Assembly: GCF_047675955.1 (NCBI RefSeq)
Contig: NC_132925.1
Coordinates: 19,120,688-19,184,687, forward strand
Source of the DNA: Chlorocebus sabaeus
Taxonomy: Eukaryota > Chordata > Mammalia > Primates > Cercopithecidae
Reading direction: 5' to 3'
DNA length: 64,000 nucleotides
Shown: in pieces, positions 1 through 13,057 of the stretch
How positions within the stretch are numbered: the first letter of the stretch is position 1
Layout: each line of letters begins with the position of its first letter
Notes under the pieces: model-generated
Database searches by the model: none
The model's input: only the letters and a program-made list of their open reading frames with translations
Told to the model about the DNA's origin: nothing
Made by a program: the position numbers and the translations under genes

Positions 1-764
1 TATAGAAAAATTACATTTTCATTTTTAACTTATTTGAAATAATGTGAAACACAAAAATGCACACACACACACATACAAACACATTGCACATACTCAAAAA
101 AGCAGCTGAATTTAGTTATATAAATAGATTGAATCTAAATTGATTTCATAGTTGATTTATTTCACAATTATTAGTTGTTTTCCCTTTAGTTGAAAGGTGT
201 ACCCAAGGAGGAAAAAAAGTTCTACTTTCCCTCTGGGCTCCTATGAACAAAACAAAACATCACAGAGCTGGAGCCAGGCAGTACATTAGCCTGCATCCAG
301 TAAAGCAGAAACAAAGCTGTATTTTACATTTCCTCTTAGAATAATAATTAAAAAAGAAACTAGCCTTTCTCTTTTTCCTTGGAATTGAGCCCTGCTGACC
401 TTAAATATTTTACCTTTTCCCCTATTTAGCAGTCCAGTAGGTAAGAATTACTCGTGGTTAGCCAGCTGGAAAAGAAGACAGCCTCCCAGCTCCACCTCTG
501 AAACTTACTTTCCTTCTCTTTTTGACCATGCCTGAAGTGGCTCCTTCTCAGTCCAGCAGTTCGTATTCTTTGAACATCAGGACTGCTGTCACAAGCACTT
601 GCAGGTGTCAAATCCCAATAAATGTCAAACAAATTGATTTCACTCATTTTGCATCTTGGGTTTCTCTTAGAAGTGTGAGGGTTGGTTTAAAAAAGAACGT
701 GTATGGGAAAAGCTGGCAAAGTATTTGTACATATTGGCAAAGCATAAAGAAAGGCAAAGTTGGC
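1..764. other. unassigned AT-rich DNA
   Basis: Apart from the short CA tract I see no gene, RNA or clear repeat here. Open frames on both strands around 430-870 are short, lack recognisable motifs and overlap one another, so I treat them as chance frames. Confidence 0.5.
60..86. repeat. short (CA)n tract
   Basis: Short run of CA dinucleotides that degrades into CA-rich sequence. Simple repeat with no sign of function. Confidence 0.7.
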
Positions 765-1000
765 AAGAGACAGAATAATAATTACTACCATACTCAGAGT
801 GCCTAGTATATGCCAGGCATTTATAAACAAAATTTCATTTACTCTTTTACCACTCCAGGGAGCAAGCATTGTTACCTCAAGTTTACAGACCAGAAGCTGA
901 TGTTCAGAGTTGCACTCTAGTTAGTGGCTGAGCTGGGATATGAATCCAGTTGTTTTCAATTCCAAAGTCCACACTGACCCTTGCTTTAGTCATCCTAGAC
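765..1000 (-). repeat. MIR SINE relic
   Basis: The order of words matches the reverse of a MIR: a 'gtgcctagtatatgccaggcat' type start, a 'tttacagaccagaagctga' block, then 'agctgggatatgaatccag'. MIRs are tRNA-derived SINEs that were mobilised by L2 in early mammals. The copy is diverged and has no TSD that I can find. Confidence 0.75.
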
Positions 1001-2504
1001 AATACATTTTCATTTACCCTTCTGATTGCTTAAATACATTACTAATGGTATATATTTAAAAGCACAAGCAAATTTTAACAGTCAAATGTAACAACAAATG
1101 AACTGGAATAATCAGTCATGTGTGCTTTGAGTAATACTGCATTCAAGAGCATACTAACATGATGCCCTTCTATTTGGCGCACTATAGCAAGACAGTGTCT
1201 TGTCAAGTCCTCCAAATTCATAGGTTGTGAATTTTAATAAACATTCCTTTTAGGCAAAGAAGCAGCACAAAGCTATTTTAATGGGTCGTGAAACAACATT
1301 CTGGTGTAAAAGAACTTTCAGATTTTGTATAATAAGTTTAATTGGTTGTCACTTGTTTATGATCATGAACAAATTACCAACCAATAATAGGTGCACCATT
1401 TCCAAAAATTTTATTATCTGCAAATGATACCACCTGTCTTAAAACTACCGGATAAATAACAGATCTTACAATAGATACTTGGACAACTCGTTATTACATT
1501 TCCAAATTTGTGGCTTTGAAAAAAAATATTCTGCTGTTATTTCTGCAAGTAATTCTTTTTTTCTATGAATAGCTATGAATACGGTCCTTCTGGATTTCAG
1601 GGAATTATACCTTTTACAAAAGTAGGATACCTAGATGAAATGTGACAGCCTAACTTTATAGACTTCAAACTTTGTTCTGGGGAAGTTATGAGAAGGGAGG
1701 AGAAACTGGTTGTAGCCAGGAGGATTCTTCCATAGTAGTGTGTGGATAAAGATAAATACAATATTCCTACTTTTGTTAGGAGGTAAAAATTGTGAGTTAT
1801 ACTAACTTTCAATTTGGAATAAGTATATAAATAACCAATCGAATACAAAGACTGTGATCTTATTTCCTATAGTTTCTTGATTTCTATTTCATGCATTCAT
1901 TTATGTATTAATGTACTCTTAACAAACATTATCAACAAATGTCAATTTCCCAGGATAGAGTGAAAGGATTTTTTTTTCTCTTATGTGATGTTTATACTCA
2001 GAGAAGAGATGTGTATCATATGTAGATTGCTTGGGAAGAATAAAGTAGCATCCTGCAAGGGGACTATCTAAGTTTTCTGCCTCTTCTTCTTTAAGAATCT
2101 ATCCTCTCCATGTTTTGTGGATTCATCAGTTGTCACACAATAAATACTGAGAAAGCATTCATACAATTAAAATATATATAAAGGAAAAAGTGAAAGCATG
2201 TTGTGACTTTTTTACCCAACTCTGACAAGCTTTTTCTATGCTTATAAAACATGCATGTATTCATAAAGATTTTATAAAAATGGCATCATGTTATACACTT
2301 TTATGCTTTGTTCCTATTACCATATAATGATCCCCTTTCTTTATCAATGAATTTAAATCCTCCTCTTTTAAAAAAATTATTTATGTAGCTTACTTATTAT
2401 TTAGTTTAATATGTTATTTGTTTATTTAATTTAATTAATCTAATTTAATTACAATTTAAACCAATTTTTTAATTTAAAAAGTTATATCAATTTCAAATTT
2501 TTTA
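1001..2504. other. unassigned AT-rich DNA
   Basis: No gene or confident repeat is visible. The last 150 bases (about 2370-2500) are low-complexity TTTAA-rich sequence, which is a typical L1 endonuclease landing context, just before an L1 begins. Confidence 0.5.
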
Positions 2505-3872
2505 AAACGGAGATATAGACCAATGGAACAGAACAGAGCCCTCAAAATTAATACCACACATCTACAACCATCTGATCTTTGACAAACCTGACAAAATGGG
2601 GAAAGGATTCCCTATTTAATAAACGGTGCTGGGAAAACTGGCTATCCATAAGTAGAAAGCTGAAACTGGATCCCTTCCTTACACCTTATACAAAAATTAA
2701 TTCAAGATGGATTAGAGACTTAAATGTTAGACCTAAAACCATAAAAACCCTAGAAGAAAACCTAGGCAATACCATTCAGGACATAGGCATGGGCAAGGAC
2801 TTCGTGTCTAAAACACCAAAAGCAATGGCAACAAAAGCCAAAATTGACAAATGGGATATAATTAAACTAAAGAGCTTCTGCACAGCAAAAGAAACTACCA
2901 TCAGAGTGAACAGGAAACCTACAGAATGGAAGAAAGTTTTTGCAATCTACCCATCTGACAAAGAGCTAATATCCAGAATCTACAAAGAACTCAAACAAAT
3001 TTACAAGAAAAAAACAAACAACCCGTCAAAAAGTGGGCAAAGGATATGAACAGATACTTCTCAAAAGAATACATCTATGCAGCCAACAGACACATGAAAA
3101 AATGCTCATCATCACTGGCCATCAGAGAAATGCAAATCAAAACCACAATGAGATATCATCTCACACCAGTTAGAATGGCGATCATTAAAAAGTCGGGAAA
3201 CAACAGGTGCTGGAGAGGATGTGGAGAAATAGGAACACTTTTTCACAGTTGGTGGGAGTGTAAATTAGTTCAACCACTGTGGAAGACTGTGTGGCGATTC
3301 CTCAAGGATCTAGAACTAGAAATACCATTTGACCCAGCCATCCCATTACCGGGTATATACCCAAAGGATTATAAATCATGCTGCTATAAAGACACATGCA
3401 CATATATGTTTATTGCAGCACTATTCACAAGAGCAGAGATTTGGAATCAACCCAAATGTCCATCAATGACAGACTGGATTAAGAAAATATGGCACATATA
3501 CACCATGGAATACTATGCAGCCATAAAAAAGGATGAGTTCATGTCCTTTTAGGGACATGGATGCAGCTGGAAACCATCGTTCTCAGCAAACTATCGCAAG
3601 GACAGAAAACCAAACACCGCATGTTCTTACTCACAGGTGGGAATTGAACAATGAGAACACATGGACACAGGAAGGGGAACATCACACACTGGGGCCTGTT
3701 GTGGGGTAGGAAGGAATGGGGAAGGGTGGCATTAGGAGATATACCTAATGTAAATGACAAGTTAATGGGTGCAGCACACCAACATGGCACATATATACAT
3801 ATGAAACAAACCTGCACGTTGTGCACAAGTACCCTAGAACTTAAAGTATAATAAAAAATAAAATAAAAGAAA
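2505..3872 (+). mobile_element. L1PA LINE, 5'-truncated 3' end
   Basis: The element enters in the last third of L1 ORF2 ('agatatagaccaatggaac') and runs through the ORF2 end and the L1PA 3' UTR ('ggtgcagcacaccaacatgg') to an A-rich tail near 3845-3872. The wording ('aacaaacctgcacgttgtg') suggests an older L1PA such as PA5-PA8. About 1.37 kb of the roughly 6 kb element is left, so it was dead on arrival. No clean TSD was identified. Confidence 0.93.
2579..3552 (+). pseudogene. L1 ORF2p C-terminal fragment (broken)
   Basis: Two overlapping frames of 156 and 168 codons (2579-3049 and 3046-3552) together give the ORF2p C-terminal domain downstream of reverse transcriptase. The second frame contains 'RCWRGCGEIGTLFHSWWEC', the region of the cysteine-rich motif, and ends in 'MEYYAAIKKDEFMSF'. 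The frame breaks near 3049. A second break comes at 3550, where an apparent one-base loss turns the usual 'tttgtaggg' into 'ttttaggg' and creates a stop before the natural C-terminus. There is no endonuclease or RT domain and hence no activity. Confidence 0.88.
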
Positions 3873-3944
3873 TTAAGAAAATCATTTTAATTTTTTTTAC
3901 TATTTGGTACCAAGGCTGTGATTTTTTTTCTGTGTTTTTTTTCT

Positions 3945-4740
3945 AGTGTATCTTCAGGATAAAGATACACCTCTTGTTTTAGTGTTATGAGCAGTGCCAA
4001 GACACACAGCAGTATCACCAGACAACTCTGTGTTGACCTATAAGTCTGTTTCTTTATCAACATCACATTTCATGGTCAAGTTTAAAGTGGCACATGAATG
4101 TTGCAGTACTAATACCTAGAAAGAATGGTTGTCAGAAAGTCTTTGGAAACTTCTAGCTTTTTACTACTGATAGTGGTCATCTGATCATTAGGCAGTCTGT
4201 AGCTCTCTTAAATAAAGTGGAAGTAGCAGTATCCATCTCATGCTCAAAGTCCACAACAATCTAACACAGTTTCTTTTTGTTATGTTCATTTTCCTTCTCA
4301 GATGTCGTAGTGAAGCTATAGCTGCGTTTTGCTTAAGGAAGTCTGTAACAATCTTCCAAGTCCAGACATGTGGCAGGGCATAAACCCCATAAATCCACAC
4401 TGTCACTGATACTGTTACCAGAGTCCATCACAATAGAGTGGTGTGACAAAAGGTATTCAGTAACAGGGCTGCCTGTATAGCAACAAAGTTCTCAAACATA
4501 ACCTGAAGCATCTCTATTGTATTGGCCATGGAGTTTAGGGGGACCTCAGTAATGTGCATAGTAGAAGGTAGATGCCAGGTTTTCTCTATGCCACCCTAGT
4601 TGATAATGATGTCATCAATGGGGTACTTCAGGGAAAGGATACACCTCTTGCTTTTAGTGTTATTACCCATGATGCTTCCCGTTGGCCCATAGTGTCTTCG
4701 ACATCAACAAAAGAGGAAAACATGTTTCCTGTATCTGTAT
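3945..4740 (-). pseudogene. actin processed pseudogene, intronless and decayed
   Basis: Read on the minus strand, successive blocks follow actin mRNA order without introns. Near 4640 there is a 'ccctgaagtaccccat' block (codons for LKYPI). At about 4420-4440 'attgtgatggactctggt' gives IVMDSG. At about 4370-4400 the reading frame keeps YALPH. At about 4060-4085 'catgaaatgtgatgttgat' corresponds to the M-K-C-D-V-D region. At about 4010-4040 'aacacagagttgtctggtg' corresponds to N-T-V-L-S-G-G. The N-terminal third and the C-terminus are missing or unrecognisable, and many substitutions, frameshifts and an internal deletion near 4650 destroy it. It probably arose by L1-mediated retrocopying of a cytoplasmic actin mRNA. 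Which actin gene was the parent cannot be told by eye. Confidence 0.85.
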
Positions 4741-6019
4741 TTGGGTGATCACAAGCTGACAGACAGCCATATAAAAATCCTGACAGTAAGAGGTTTACCT
4801 TCATTACCTTGGTCAAGAGGGACATTTATGACATGAAGAGAAGCTCATATACAAGGGCAGAAAGGGTTCATATCCAGAAAAATCATGTTTCCCAGTGTCA
4901 GAGCCGTTGTTAATACTGAGTGCAGAGATCTCATTCTCTGTTTGATCTATCTGAAATGGTTACTGCATTGGGTGAATAGAACCTGGGCAGAGAGCATGAG
5001 AATCTCAGATTAAATTTTAATTGTTATAATTTTGAAATATTTCAAGCAAACACTGAGTTGTTGCATTGAAAAAATATTGTTGCAAATAATAAGTATTACA
5101 TACTTTAGAGCTAACAGGCTTGTGTGTATTTGTTGTGTCTACCCCCACCCACATCCAATTATATTAAAATGTCTTGGATACATGGCAAATACATGGCAAA
5201 GCCATGGATACATGGCTTAAAATGTATTTGTTAATTTACCAGTAAATTAAACTTTGTCATAGTGAATAATATTTTATACATCAGTTGGCTATCTCAATGT
5301 GTCATTAAATGGTTTTTCTTTCCAAGTTAATTATTATTAAAAGCATACTGATTTAAAACTGAGAATAATTTTAGAGAAAAGTCCTCAAATAACTCATGCT
5401 TTAGTGCTTGATGGGTTTTAAATAATTAATGACAAAAATATTTGATTCTGACAAGTATTCTTGTATTAAGCAATTAACACAAATATTAGCATATGTGGAT
5501 TTTAGAAGTCTGCCAAATAGCAAATCTGTTGAAACAAATTAATGTTTATTGTTGTTTATTTCTTTTTCTGCTTTAAATGTCAAATAATCACAGTTAACAC
5601 AATTAAAGAATAGGCTTTAATTGTAAGCTATAAACACGATGTAACTGCTAATAAAAGTTATTGTATACATAGGTGTGCCTTTATTTTTTGAGGCTATAAT
5701 CCAGTCATGAAAATAAGCCCTGGTACATGTTCTCAGTGTCTAAAGAAATCAGAGAATCAGATCTTAAGAAAATTTAATACGTTGAATATCCCCTTGTTAC
5801 TTTCTTTTTGTTTAAATTTCTTAGATATTTGTGTTCAAAGAACTCCCAGTGCCTTTGTTAAGGGCAAAAGCTTGTATTTTCTTAGCCTAGTGAAAGACAA
5901 GCACAAGAAAGAAGTGAAAGGGGAAGTGGATGAAAGGGGGATCAGAAAATATGCTTAGATTTGTTATAAGTAACCAAATCCTTATGATTACATCTAAGCC
6001 TATCTATAGTACCACCATC
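4741..6019. other. unassigned DNA
   Basis: AT-rich sequence. The part up to about 4880 may be more of the actin retrocopy but I cannot align it convincingly. No other gene or repeat was recognised. Confidence 0.45.
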
Positions 6020-6650
6020 TCGTGCCTGCCATGTAATAACATCTTAACTGCTTTCCTCATGTTTTCTTTACACCTTTATGTAGCAGCCAAGATGATCTTT
6101 TAAAAAGGTAAATCAGATCATATTTGACACCCTTTAAGTCCCTCCAGAGGCTTCCCCTTGTCCAGAGAATAAAAGCCCAATGGCATACAATAACATACAA
6201 TACCTCCTATAGTCCTGCTCCTGCCTAGTAGTTCTACCTCATCCCATGCCACACCCATACTGTGCTCTAGCTACAAGGTCTCCTGTCCTGGCATAGAGCC
6301 AGCCCAGTTTTTCTACCATAGGATTCAGAGTTGCTGCTCCTTCTGCCAAGACGACTCTAGTTCTAGATCTTTCATGACTGGCTTCTTCTAGGCTTTACAG
6401 TCTCAGTTTAAATGCCATGGCCACAGAGCTTTTCTGAATATATTATAAAATGCATTTCTTATTCTATCCCTTTATTTCTTTACCCAAATTTATGTTTTTC
6501 ATAGCAATAATCACTTTCCAAAATTATGTTGCTCACATATTTCTTTTCTCCAACTCCTCTCCCCACTAAAACATAGGTTCAGCCAAAGCTAGGCCTGGGG
6601 TAATGCCAGGCATATGGTAGGTGCTTAATAATATTGACTGAAAGCATGGA
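6020..6650 (+). repeat. L2 LINE relic (3' end)
   Basis: A chain of L2-type blocks: 'ccctccagaggcttcccc', 'ctctagctacaaggtctcc', 'gcttcttctaggctttacag', 'tcatagcaataatcacttt', then the L2 tail 'atatggtaggtgcttaataat' at 6612-6632. The copy is highly diverged, as expected for an element older than the primate radiation. Confidence 0.78.
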
Positions 6651-7134
6651 TCATGGATAATCCTGAATGCTGAAAAGGTGGCCCAGTGTTCAAGTTTAGA
6701 TCTCTGTGTGAGATGTATCTGACTAATATTTTGTTGTCTCCTGTACTCATGATTTTAAAATATTTAGAGGATGTGAATACTTTGTGACATGTTTAATTAT
6801 GTTTATAAGCCTATCTTCAAAGAACAGTGTTGGAATAGAATTTATGTTTAATCAATCAGATGTTAAATCACATGTGCCTGCAATGACCATGTTTCCAGAA
6901 ATCTGTGACGGTATTTTGTAGAAGAGTGAATAGAAATCACTTAAATTTAACATTACACATACTGAATATGGTTTATTGCTTAAAAGTCTCATATTGCTTT
7001 AACATGTTTGTTCATTCCTGACAGTTGAAGGAAATAAAAAGTTAATTTATCTAACACTATTATGTTGTAGGCACTACAACAGGTAGTAGTACTTGGTATA
7101 CAGAGAACAAAACAGTTACCAAGTTTTACCATCT
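6651..7134. other. unassigned DNA
   Basis: AT-rich flank of the large L1M. Nothing recognised. Confidence 0.5.
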
Positions 7135-7599
7135 AAAATATCAGAGTCTCTGCCTGACAATCTAGGGAATACTCCTGGATCTTACCCAAGCCCACCAAGA
7201 TGATAACTCTGCAAGTCTGCAAGACTTGCAGTGTTGTTTGGCCTGCAGTGCCCACTAGTGAAAGACAGCTGCAGTGAACAAAGAATTAGATAACAACATC
7301 TGATTCCTTTTGAATATCCCAAAAGCCTTCTCAAGAAAGATGGGTACAAACAAACCAATACTGTGAAGATTAAAATAACTATCTATCTCATCAATGCCAA
7401 GACATTGAAAGTCATCCACAAGCACCAAGATCATCCAGGAAAACATGACCTCACCAAACAAACTAAATAAGGCATCAGGGGCCAATCATAGATTGACAGA
7501 GATATGTGGCCTTTCAGACACAAAATTCAAAAGAGTTGTTTTGAAATAGCTTAATTGAATTCAAGATAAGAGAGGAAATTCAGAATCCTATCAGATAAA

Positions 7600-8660
7600 T
7601 TTGACAAATAAATTGAAACAATCTTTTTTAATTAAGCAGAAATTCTGGAGATGAAAATTCAATTGAAAAACTGAAAAATATATCAGAGTCTATCAAAAGC
7701 ATAATTCACCAAACAGAATAAAGATTTAGTGAGAGTGAAGACAAGCCACATGAAAATACAGTCAGAGGGGACAAAAGGAAAAAAGAATAAAAAAGAATAA
7801 AGCATACCTACAAGATCAAGAAACTAGCTTCCAAAAAGCAAATCTAAGAATTATTTGGCCTGAAAAAGAAGGGAGAGGGAAATATTGTGGTAGAGATTTT
7901 ATTCAAAGGTATAATAACAGAGAACTTTTTAAACCTAAAGAAAGGCATAAATATTCAAGTACAAAACAGTCACAGAACACCAAGCCAATTTAGCCTAAAT
8001 AAGACTATCTTGATACATTTAATAGTCAAACTCCAAAAGGTCAAGGATAAAACAAAAATCCTAAAAGCAGCAAGACAAAAATACATAAATAACATATAAA
8101 GCAACTCTAACATGTCTGATAGCAGACTTCTCAGTGAAAAACTTATAAGCCAGGAGAAAGTGGAATGACATAATTAAAGTTCTGAAAGAAATAAACTTTT
8201 TTTTTTTTTTTTTTTTTTTTTTGAGACGGAGTCTTGCTCTGTCACCTAGTCTGGAGTGCAGTGGTGCAATCCTGTCTCACTGAAACCTCCACCTCCTGGG
8301 TTTATGCCATTCTCCTGCTTCAGCCTCCTGAGTAGCTGGGACTATAGGTGCTCACCACGATGCCTGGCTAATTTTTTGTATTCTTTAGTAGAGACAGGGT
8401 TTCACTGTGTTAGCCAGGATGGTCTTGATCTCCTGACCTTGTAATCCGCCCACCTCAGCCTCCTAAAGTGCTGGGATTACAAGTGTGAGCCACCGCGCCT
8501 GGCCAAGAAATAAACTTTTATCCTAGAATAGTACATCCAGAGAAAATATCTTTGAAATGTAAAGGGAAAAACAAAGACTTTCCTAGACAAACAAAAGCTG
8601 GGGGATTTCATCACCACAAGACCTGTCCTACAAGAAATGCTAAAAGGAGTTCTTCAATCT
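7600..8660 (+). pseudogene. L1M ORF1 remnant, interrupted by an AluY
   Basis: Blocks such as 'cagaaattctggagatgaaa' (7637 onwards) and 'ggggatttcatcaccacaag' (8602 onwards) parallel the ORF1 of the related copy at 57.7 kb. ORF1p is the RNA-binding chaperone of L1 (coiled coil, RRM, C-terminal domain). Only a 70-codon stretch (7887-8099) is still open. The frame is full of stops and is split by the Alu near the region encoding the C-terminal domain. Confidence 0.8.
8201..8504 (-). mobile_element. AluY, full length, inside L1M
   Basis: Reverse-oriented Alu: a T-run at 8197-8222, then 'gagacggagtcttgctctgtc', a right and a left arm, and an end at 'caccgcgcctggcc'. The wording 'gtgttagccaggatggtct' is typical of AluY. 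A perfect 15-bp target-site duplication 'aagaaataaactttt' flanks it (8186-8200 and 8505-8519) and lies inside L1M ORF1, so the Alu is younger than the L1. Confidence 0.95.
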
Positions 8661-8879
8661 GAAAGATGAGGATGTTAATAAGCAATGAGAACTTTTCTGA
8701 AGGTACACACTCACTAGTAGCAGTAAGTATAGAGACAAATACACAACAACACTGTAACTTGGGTGTGTAAACCACTTGTATCTTGAGTAGAAAGACTAAA
8801 AGACAAGCCAATCAAAAATAATAGTTACAAAACCTTTTTAAGAAATAGTCTAAAAAGATAGAAATAACAAAAAGGTAAA

Positions 8880-9254
8880 AAATGGGAGAGATGCAATTAG
8901 ATTGTAGAGTTTTTATTACTTTTCGCTTTGCTTATTTTTTGGTAGTTTTTTTTTCCAATCAGAGTTAATTTAGCAAAAGCTTAAAATAATTGATTATAAG
9001 ATGTTATTAACAAGTCTCATGGTAACTTCAAATCAAAACATCTATAAGAGATCCACATAAAATAAAAAGAAAGAAATCAAAACATACCACCAGAGAACAT
9101 CCCTTCTACACAAAGGAAAACAAGCACGAAGACAGGAGGCAGGAAGGAAGAAAGGAAGGCAGACAAGAAGAAAGAAAGGAAGGAAAACAAGAAAGAAGAA
9201 TGAAAAGAAAAAAGAAAAACTACAAAATAATTTTAAGAAGCAAGGAATAAGGTG
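8880..9254 (+). other. L1M inter-ORF region with purine-rich tract
   Basis: Region between L1M ORF1 and ORF2. It contains a GAAA/GGAA-rich stretch (about 9137-9210). The other L1M copy has the equivalent region at 58.6-58.9 kb with a much shorter purine tract. The minus-strand frame here that would encode phenylalanine runs is just the reverse of the tract. Confidence 0.65.
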
Positions 9255-12200
9255 GCATAGTAAGTCCTTACTTTTCAATAATTACATGGAATGTAAATAG
9301 ATTAAACTTTTCAATCAAAAGGCATACAGTGGCTGAATTTAAAAAATAAGACCCACCTATATGCTGTTTACAAGAAACTTATTTCATATGTAAAGACATA
9401 CACAGGCTGAAAATAGATGGAAAAATATATTTCATGCAAAGAAAATCAAAAAGGAGAAGAAGTAGCTATACTTAGATAAATAGATTTCAAGACAAGAGCT
9501 ATAAAAAAGGACAGAGATGGTTACCGTATAATGATAAAAGGGTCAGTTGAGCAAGAGGATATAACAAATGTAAATTCATATGAACCCAACACTGGAGCAC
9601 CCAAATACTTACATCAAATATTACTAGAGCAAAATAAAAATATAGATCCCAAAATAATAAAAGCTGGAGACTTCTACACTCACTTTCAGCTTTGGACAGG
9701 TCATCCAGACAAAAAGTCAACTGATAAATGTCACACTTAATCTGCACTGTGGGATCAATGGACCTAATAAATCGTTACAGAACATTTTCTCCAGTGGCTG
9801 CAGAATACACACTTTTCTTCTCAGCACATAGATTATTCTCAGTGATACAGCATATGTTAGGACTCAAAATAATTCTTAAAAAATTCAAAAAGTTGAAATA
9901 ATATAAAGTATCTTCTCTGACCACAATGGAATAAAACTAGAACACGATAACAAGAGGAACTTTGAAAACTATACAAATGCATGCAAATTAAATAATATCT
10001 TCCTGAATGACCAGTGGGCAAATAAAGAAATTAAGAAGTAAACTGAAAAGTTTCTTGAAACAGATGAAAATGCAACATAACAAAATCTATGGAATATAGC
10101 AAAAGCAGTACTAAGAGGAAAATTTAGAGCAATAAGCTACCTCAAAAAATTTAGAAAAACTTTAAATAAGCAACCTGATTATATATCTTAAGGATCCCCA
10201 AAGCAAGAGCAAACCACAAAATTAATAGAAGAAAAGAAATAATAAAGATAACAGCAGAAATAAACTTGAGACAAAAATACAAATGATCCATGAAACAGAG
10301 TTTATATTTTGAAAAAAATAAATAAAATGGACAAAACTCTATGCAGACTAATTAGAACAAAAAAGAGAAGACCCAAATAAATAAAATTAGATGAAAGAAG
10401 GCATTACAACTGATACCACAGAAATACAAAGATCATCACAGACTACTATGTGCAACTATGTGCCAATTAATTGGAAAATCTAGAAAGAAATTGATAAATT
10501 CCTAGACAGAGCCCTTCAAGATTAAAACATAAAGAAAATCAAAAACTGAATAGACCAATAACAACCAACAATATTGAAACCATAATAAGTCTTCCATAAA
10601 GAAAACCCTGGAACCTGATTGTTTCACTGTTGAATTCTACCAAACATTTAAAGAAACACTATGAATCTTAGTCAAGTTATTCCAAAAAAGTAGAGGAGGG
10701 CAGAATACTTCCAAACTCATTCTATGAGGCCAGTGTTACCCTAACATCAAAACCAGGCAAAGACACAAGAAAAAAAGAAAACTATAGGTCAATATCCTTG
10801 ATGAACATTGATGCAAAAGTCTTCAACAAAATACTAGCAAACTGAATTCAACAACACATTAAAAATATCATTAATCATGATCACATGTGATTTATCCAAG
10901 GAATGCAAGCATGACTCAACATATGCAAATCAAAGAGACACACAATATCAACAGAATGAAGGACAAAAATCACATAATCATTTCTATTGATGCTGAAACA
11001 GCATTTGGTACAATTCAAAATCCCCTCATGGTAAAAAACACTCAAGAAACTGGGTAGAGAAGAAACATACTTCAACACAATAAAAGTTACATGGCAACCT
11101 CAAAGATAGTTTGTTCTGAATGGGGAAAAACAGAAAGCCTTTCCTCTAAGCTCCAGAACAGGAAATAAATGCTCACTTTCACCACTATTATTCAGCATAC
11201 TACTGAATATCCTAGCTATAGCAATTAGACCAGAGAAAGAAATAAAGATCATCTAAATTGAAATAGAAGTTAAACTGTCCTCATTTGCAGACAAGTTAAT
11301 CTTATACATAGCAAAACCTAAAGACTCCATGAAAAAAATATTAGAACTGATATATTCCATAACGTTGCAGGATAGAAAATCAACATACAAAATTCAGTAG
11401 CATTTCTATATACTAACAGCAAACAATCTGAAAAAGAAATCAAGAAAGTAAATGAATTTACAATAGCTACAAATACAAATAAAATACCTAGGAATAACTT
11501 AACCAAAGTAGCGAAAGATCTCTACAATGAAAAGTATAATACATTAATGAAAGTAATTAAAGAGGGCACAAAAACCTGGAAAGATATTCCATGTTCATGG
11601 ATAGGAAAATATATTGTAAAAGTGTCCATATTGCCTAAAGCAATCTGCAGATTCAGTGCATCCCTATCAAAATACCAATGATTTTATTTGCAAAATAATA
11701 GAAAAAAATTCTAAAATGTATATGGAACATGGAAGTTCCAGAATAGCCAAATCCATCCTGAGCAAAACAAAACAAAATAAAACTGGAAGAATCACATTAC
11801 CTTAATTCAAATTATATTACAGAGCTGTAGAAGCCAAAACAACATGACAGCGGCATAAAAACAGACACACAGACTAATGAAACAGAATAGAAAATCCAGA
11901 AGTAAGTCCTTACTTCTACAATGAACTTATTTTTGAAAAAGTGTCAAGAACATATATTGGAGAAAGGACATAAATTGTTCTGGGAAAACTGGATATCCAG
12001 AAGAATAAAACTAGACCCCTATCTCTCACTATGTACAAAAATCAAATCAAAATGGATTAAAGACTTAAATCTAAGACCTCAAACTATAAAACTGCTAAAG
12101 AAAACTTTGGGGGAACTCTCCAGGACATTGGTCTGGGCAACAGTTTCTTGAGTAATACCCTGAAAGCACAGGTAATCAAAGCAAAAATGAACACCTCAGA

Positions 12201-12990
12201 TCACATCAAGTTAAAAAGCTCCTGCATAACAAGGGAAGCACTCAACAAAGTGAAGAGACAACTCACAGAATGGGAGAAAATATTTGCAAACTACTCATCT
12301 GATAAGGGATTAATAACCAGAATATATAAGGAGCTCAAAGAACTCCACAGTACAATTAGATCAATCTGATTTTAAAACGGGCAAGAGATCTGAATAGACA
12401 TTTATTAAAAGAAGACATAAATGATCAAGAGGTATATAAAAAAATTCAACATCATCAATCATCAGAGAAATGCAAAGCGAAACTTCAATGAGCTATCATG
12501 TCACCACAGTTAAAACGGCTTATGTCCAAAAGACAGGCAATAATGTATGGTGGCAAAGATGTGGAGAAAGAGGAAACCCCATACACTATAGGTGGGAATG
12601 TAAATTAGTACAACCACTATGGAGAACAGTATGTAAGTTCCTCAAAAAACCAAAAATATAACCACTGTATGATACAGCAATCCAACTGCTAGTTATGTAG
12701 CCCAAAGAAAGGAAATCATTATATTGATGAGACATCTGAGTGCCCATGTTTATCACAGCACTATTTACAGTAGCCAAGATTTGGAACCAACCTAAACAGG
12801 GTCCATCTACAGAAGAATTGATAAAGAAAATGTTGCACATATATATAGCAGAATATAATTTAGTCACAGCAAGAATTAAATCCTGTTATTTACAACAACA
12901 TAAATGGAGCTAGAGGACATTATGTTAAGTGAAACAAACAAGGCACAGAAAGACAAATTTCGCACATTCTCATTTGTGAGAGCTAAAACT
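9255..12990 (+). pseudogene. L1M ORF2 remnant (endonuclease, RT, C-terminal domain)
   Basis: The whole ORF2 length is recognisable as DNA, starting with 'agtaagtccttacttttcaa' and ending near 12990, but no frame is open beyond about 80 codons. ORF2p supplies the APE-type endonuclease and reverse transcriptase for target-primed reverse transcription. At the RT active site the sequence 'tttgcagacaagttaatc' (11284 onwards) reads F-A-D-K where L1 normally has F-A-D-D, so a catalytic aspartate is lost as well as the frame. Fragments at 11921-12151, 12148-12369 and 12470-12661 cover the C-terminal third. Confidence 0.85.
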
Positions 12991-13057
12991 TTGAAAACAA
13001 TTGAACATATGGAGATAAAGAATAGAATAATGCTTATCAGAGTCTGGTAAGGGTAGT

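Noticed and set aside
9042..9278. Phenylalanine-rich membrane protein on the minus strand
   Set aside because: It is the complement of a GAAA/GGAA-rich tract inside L1M.
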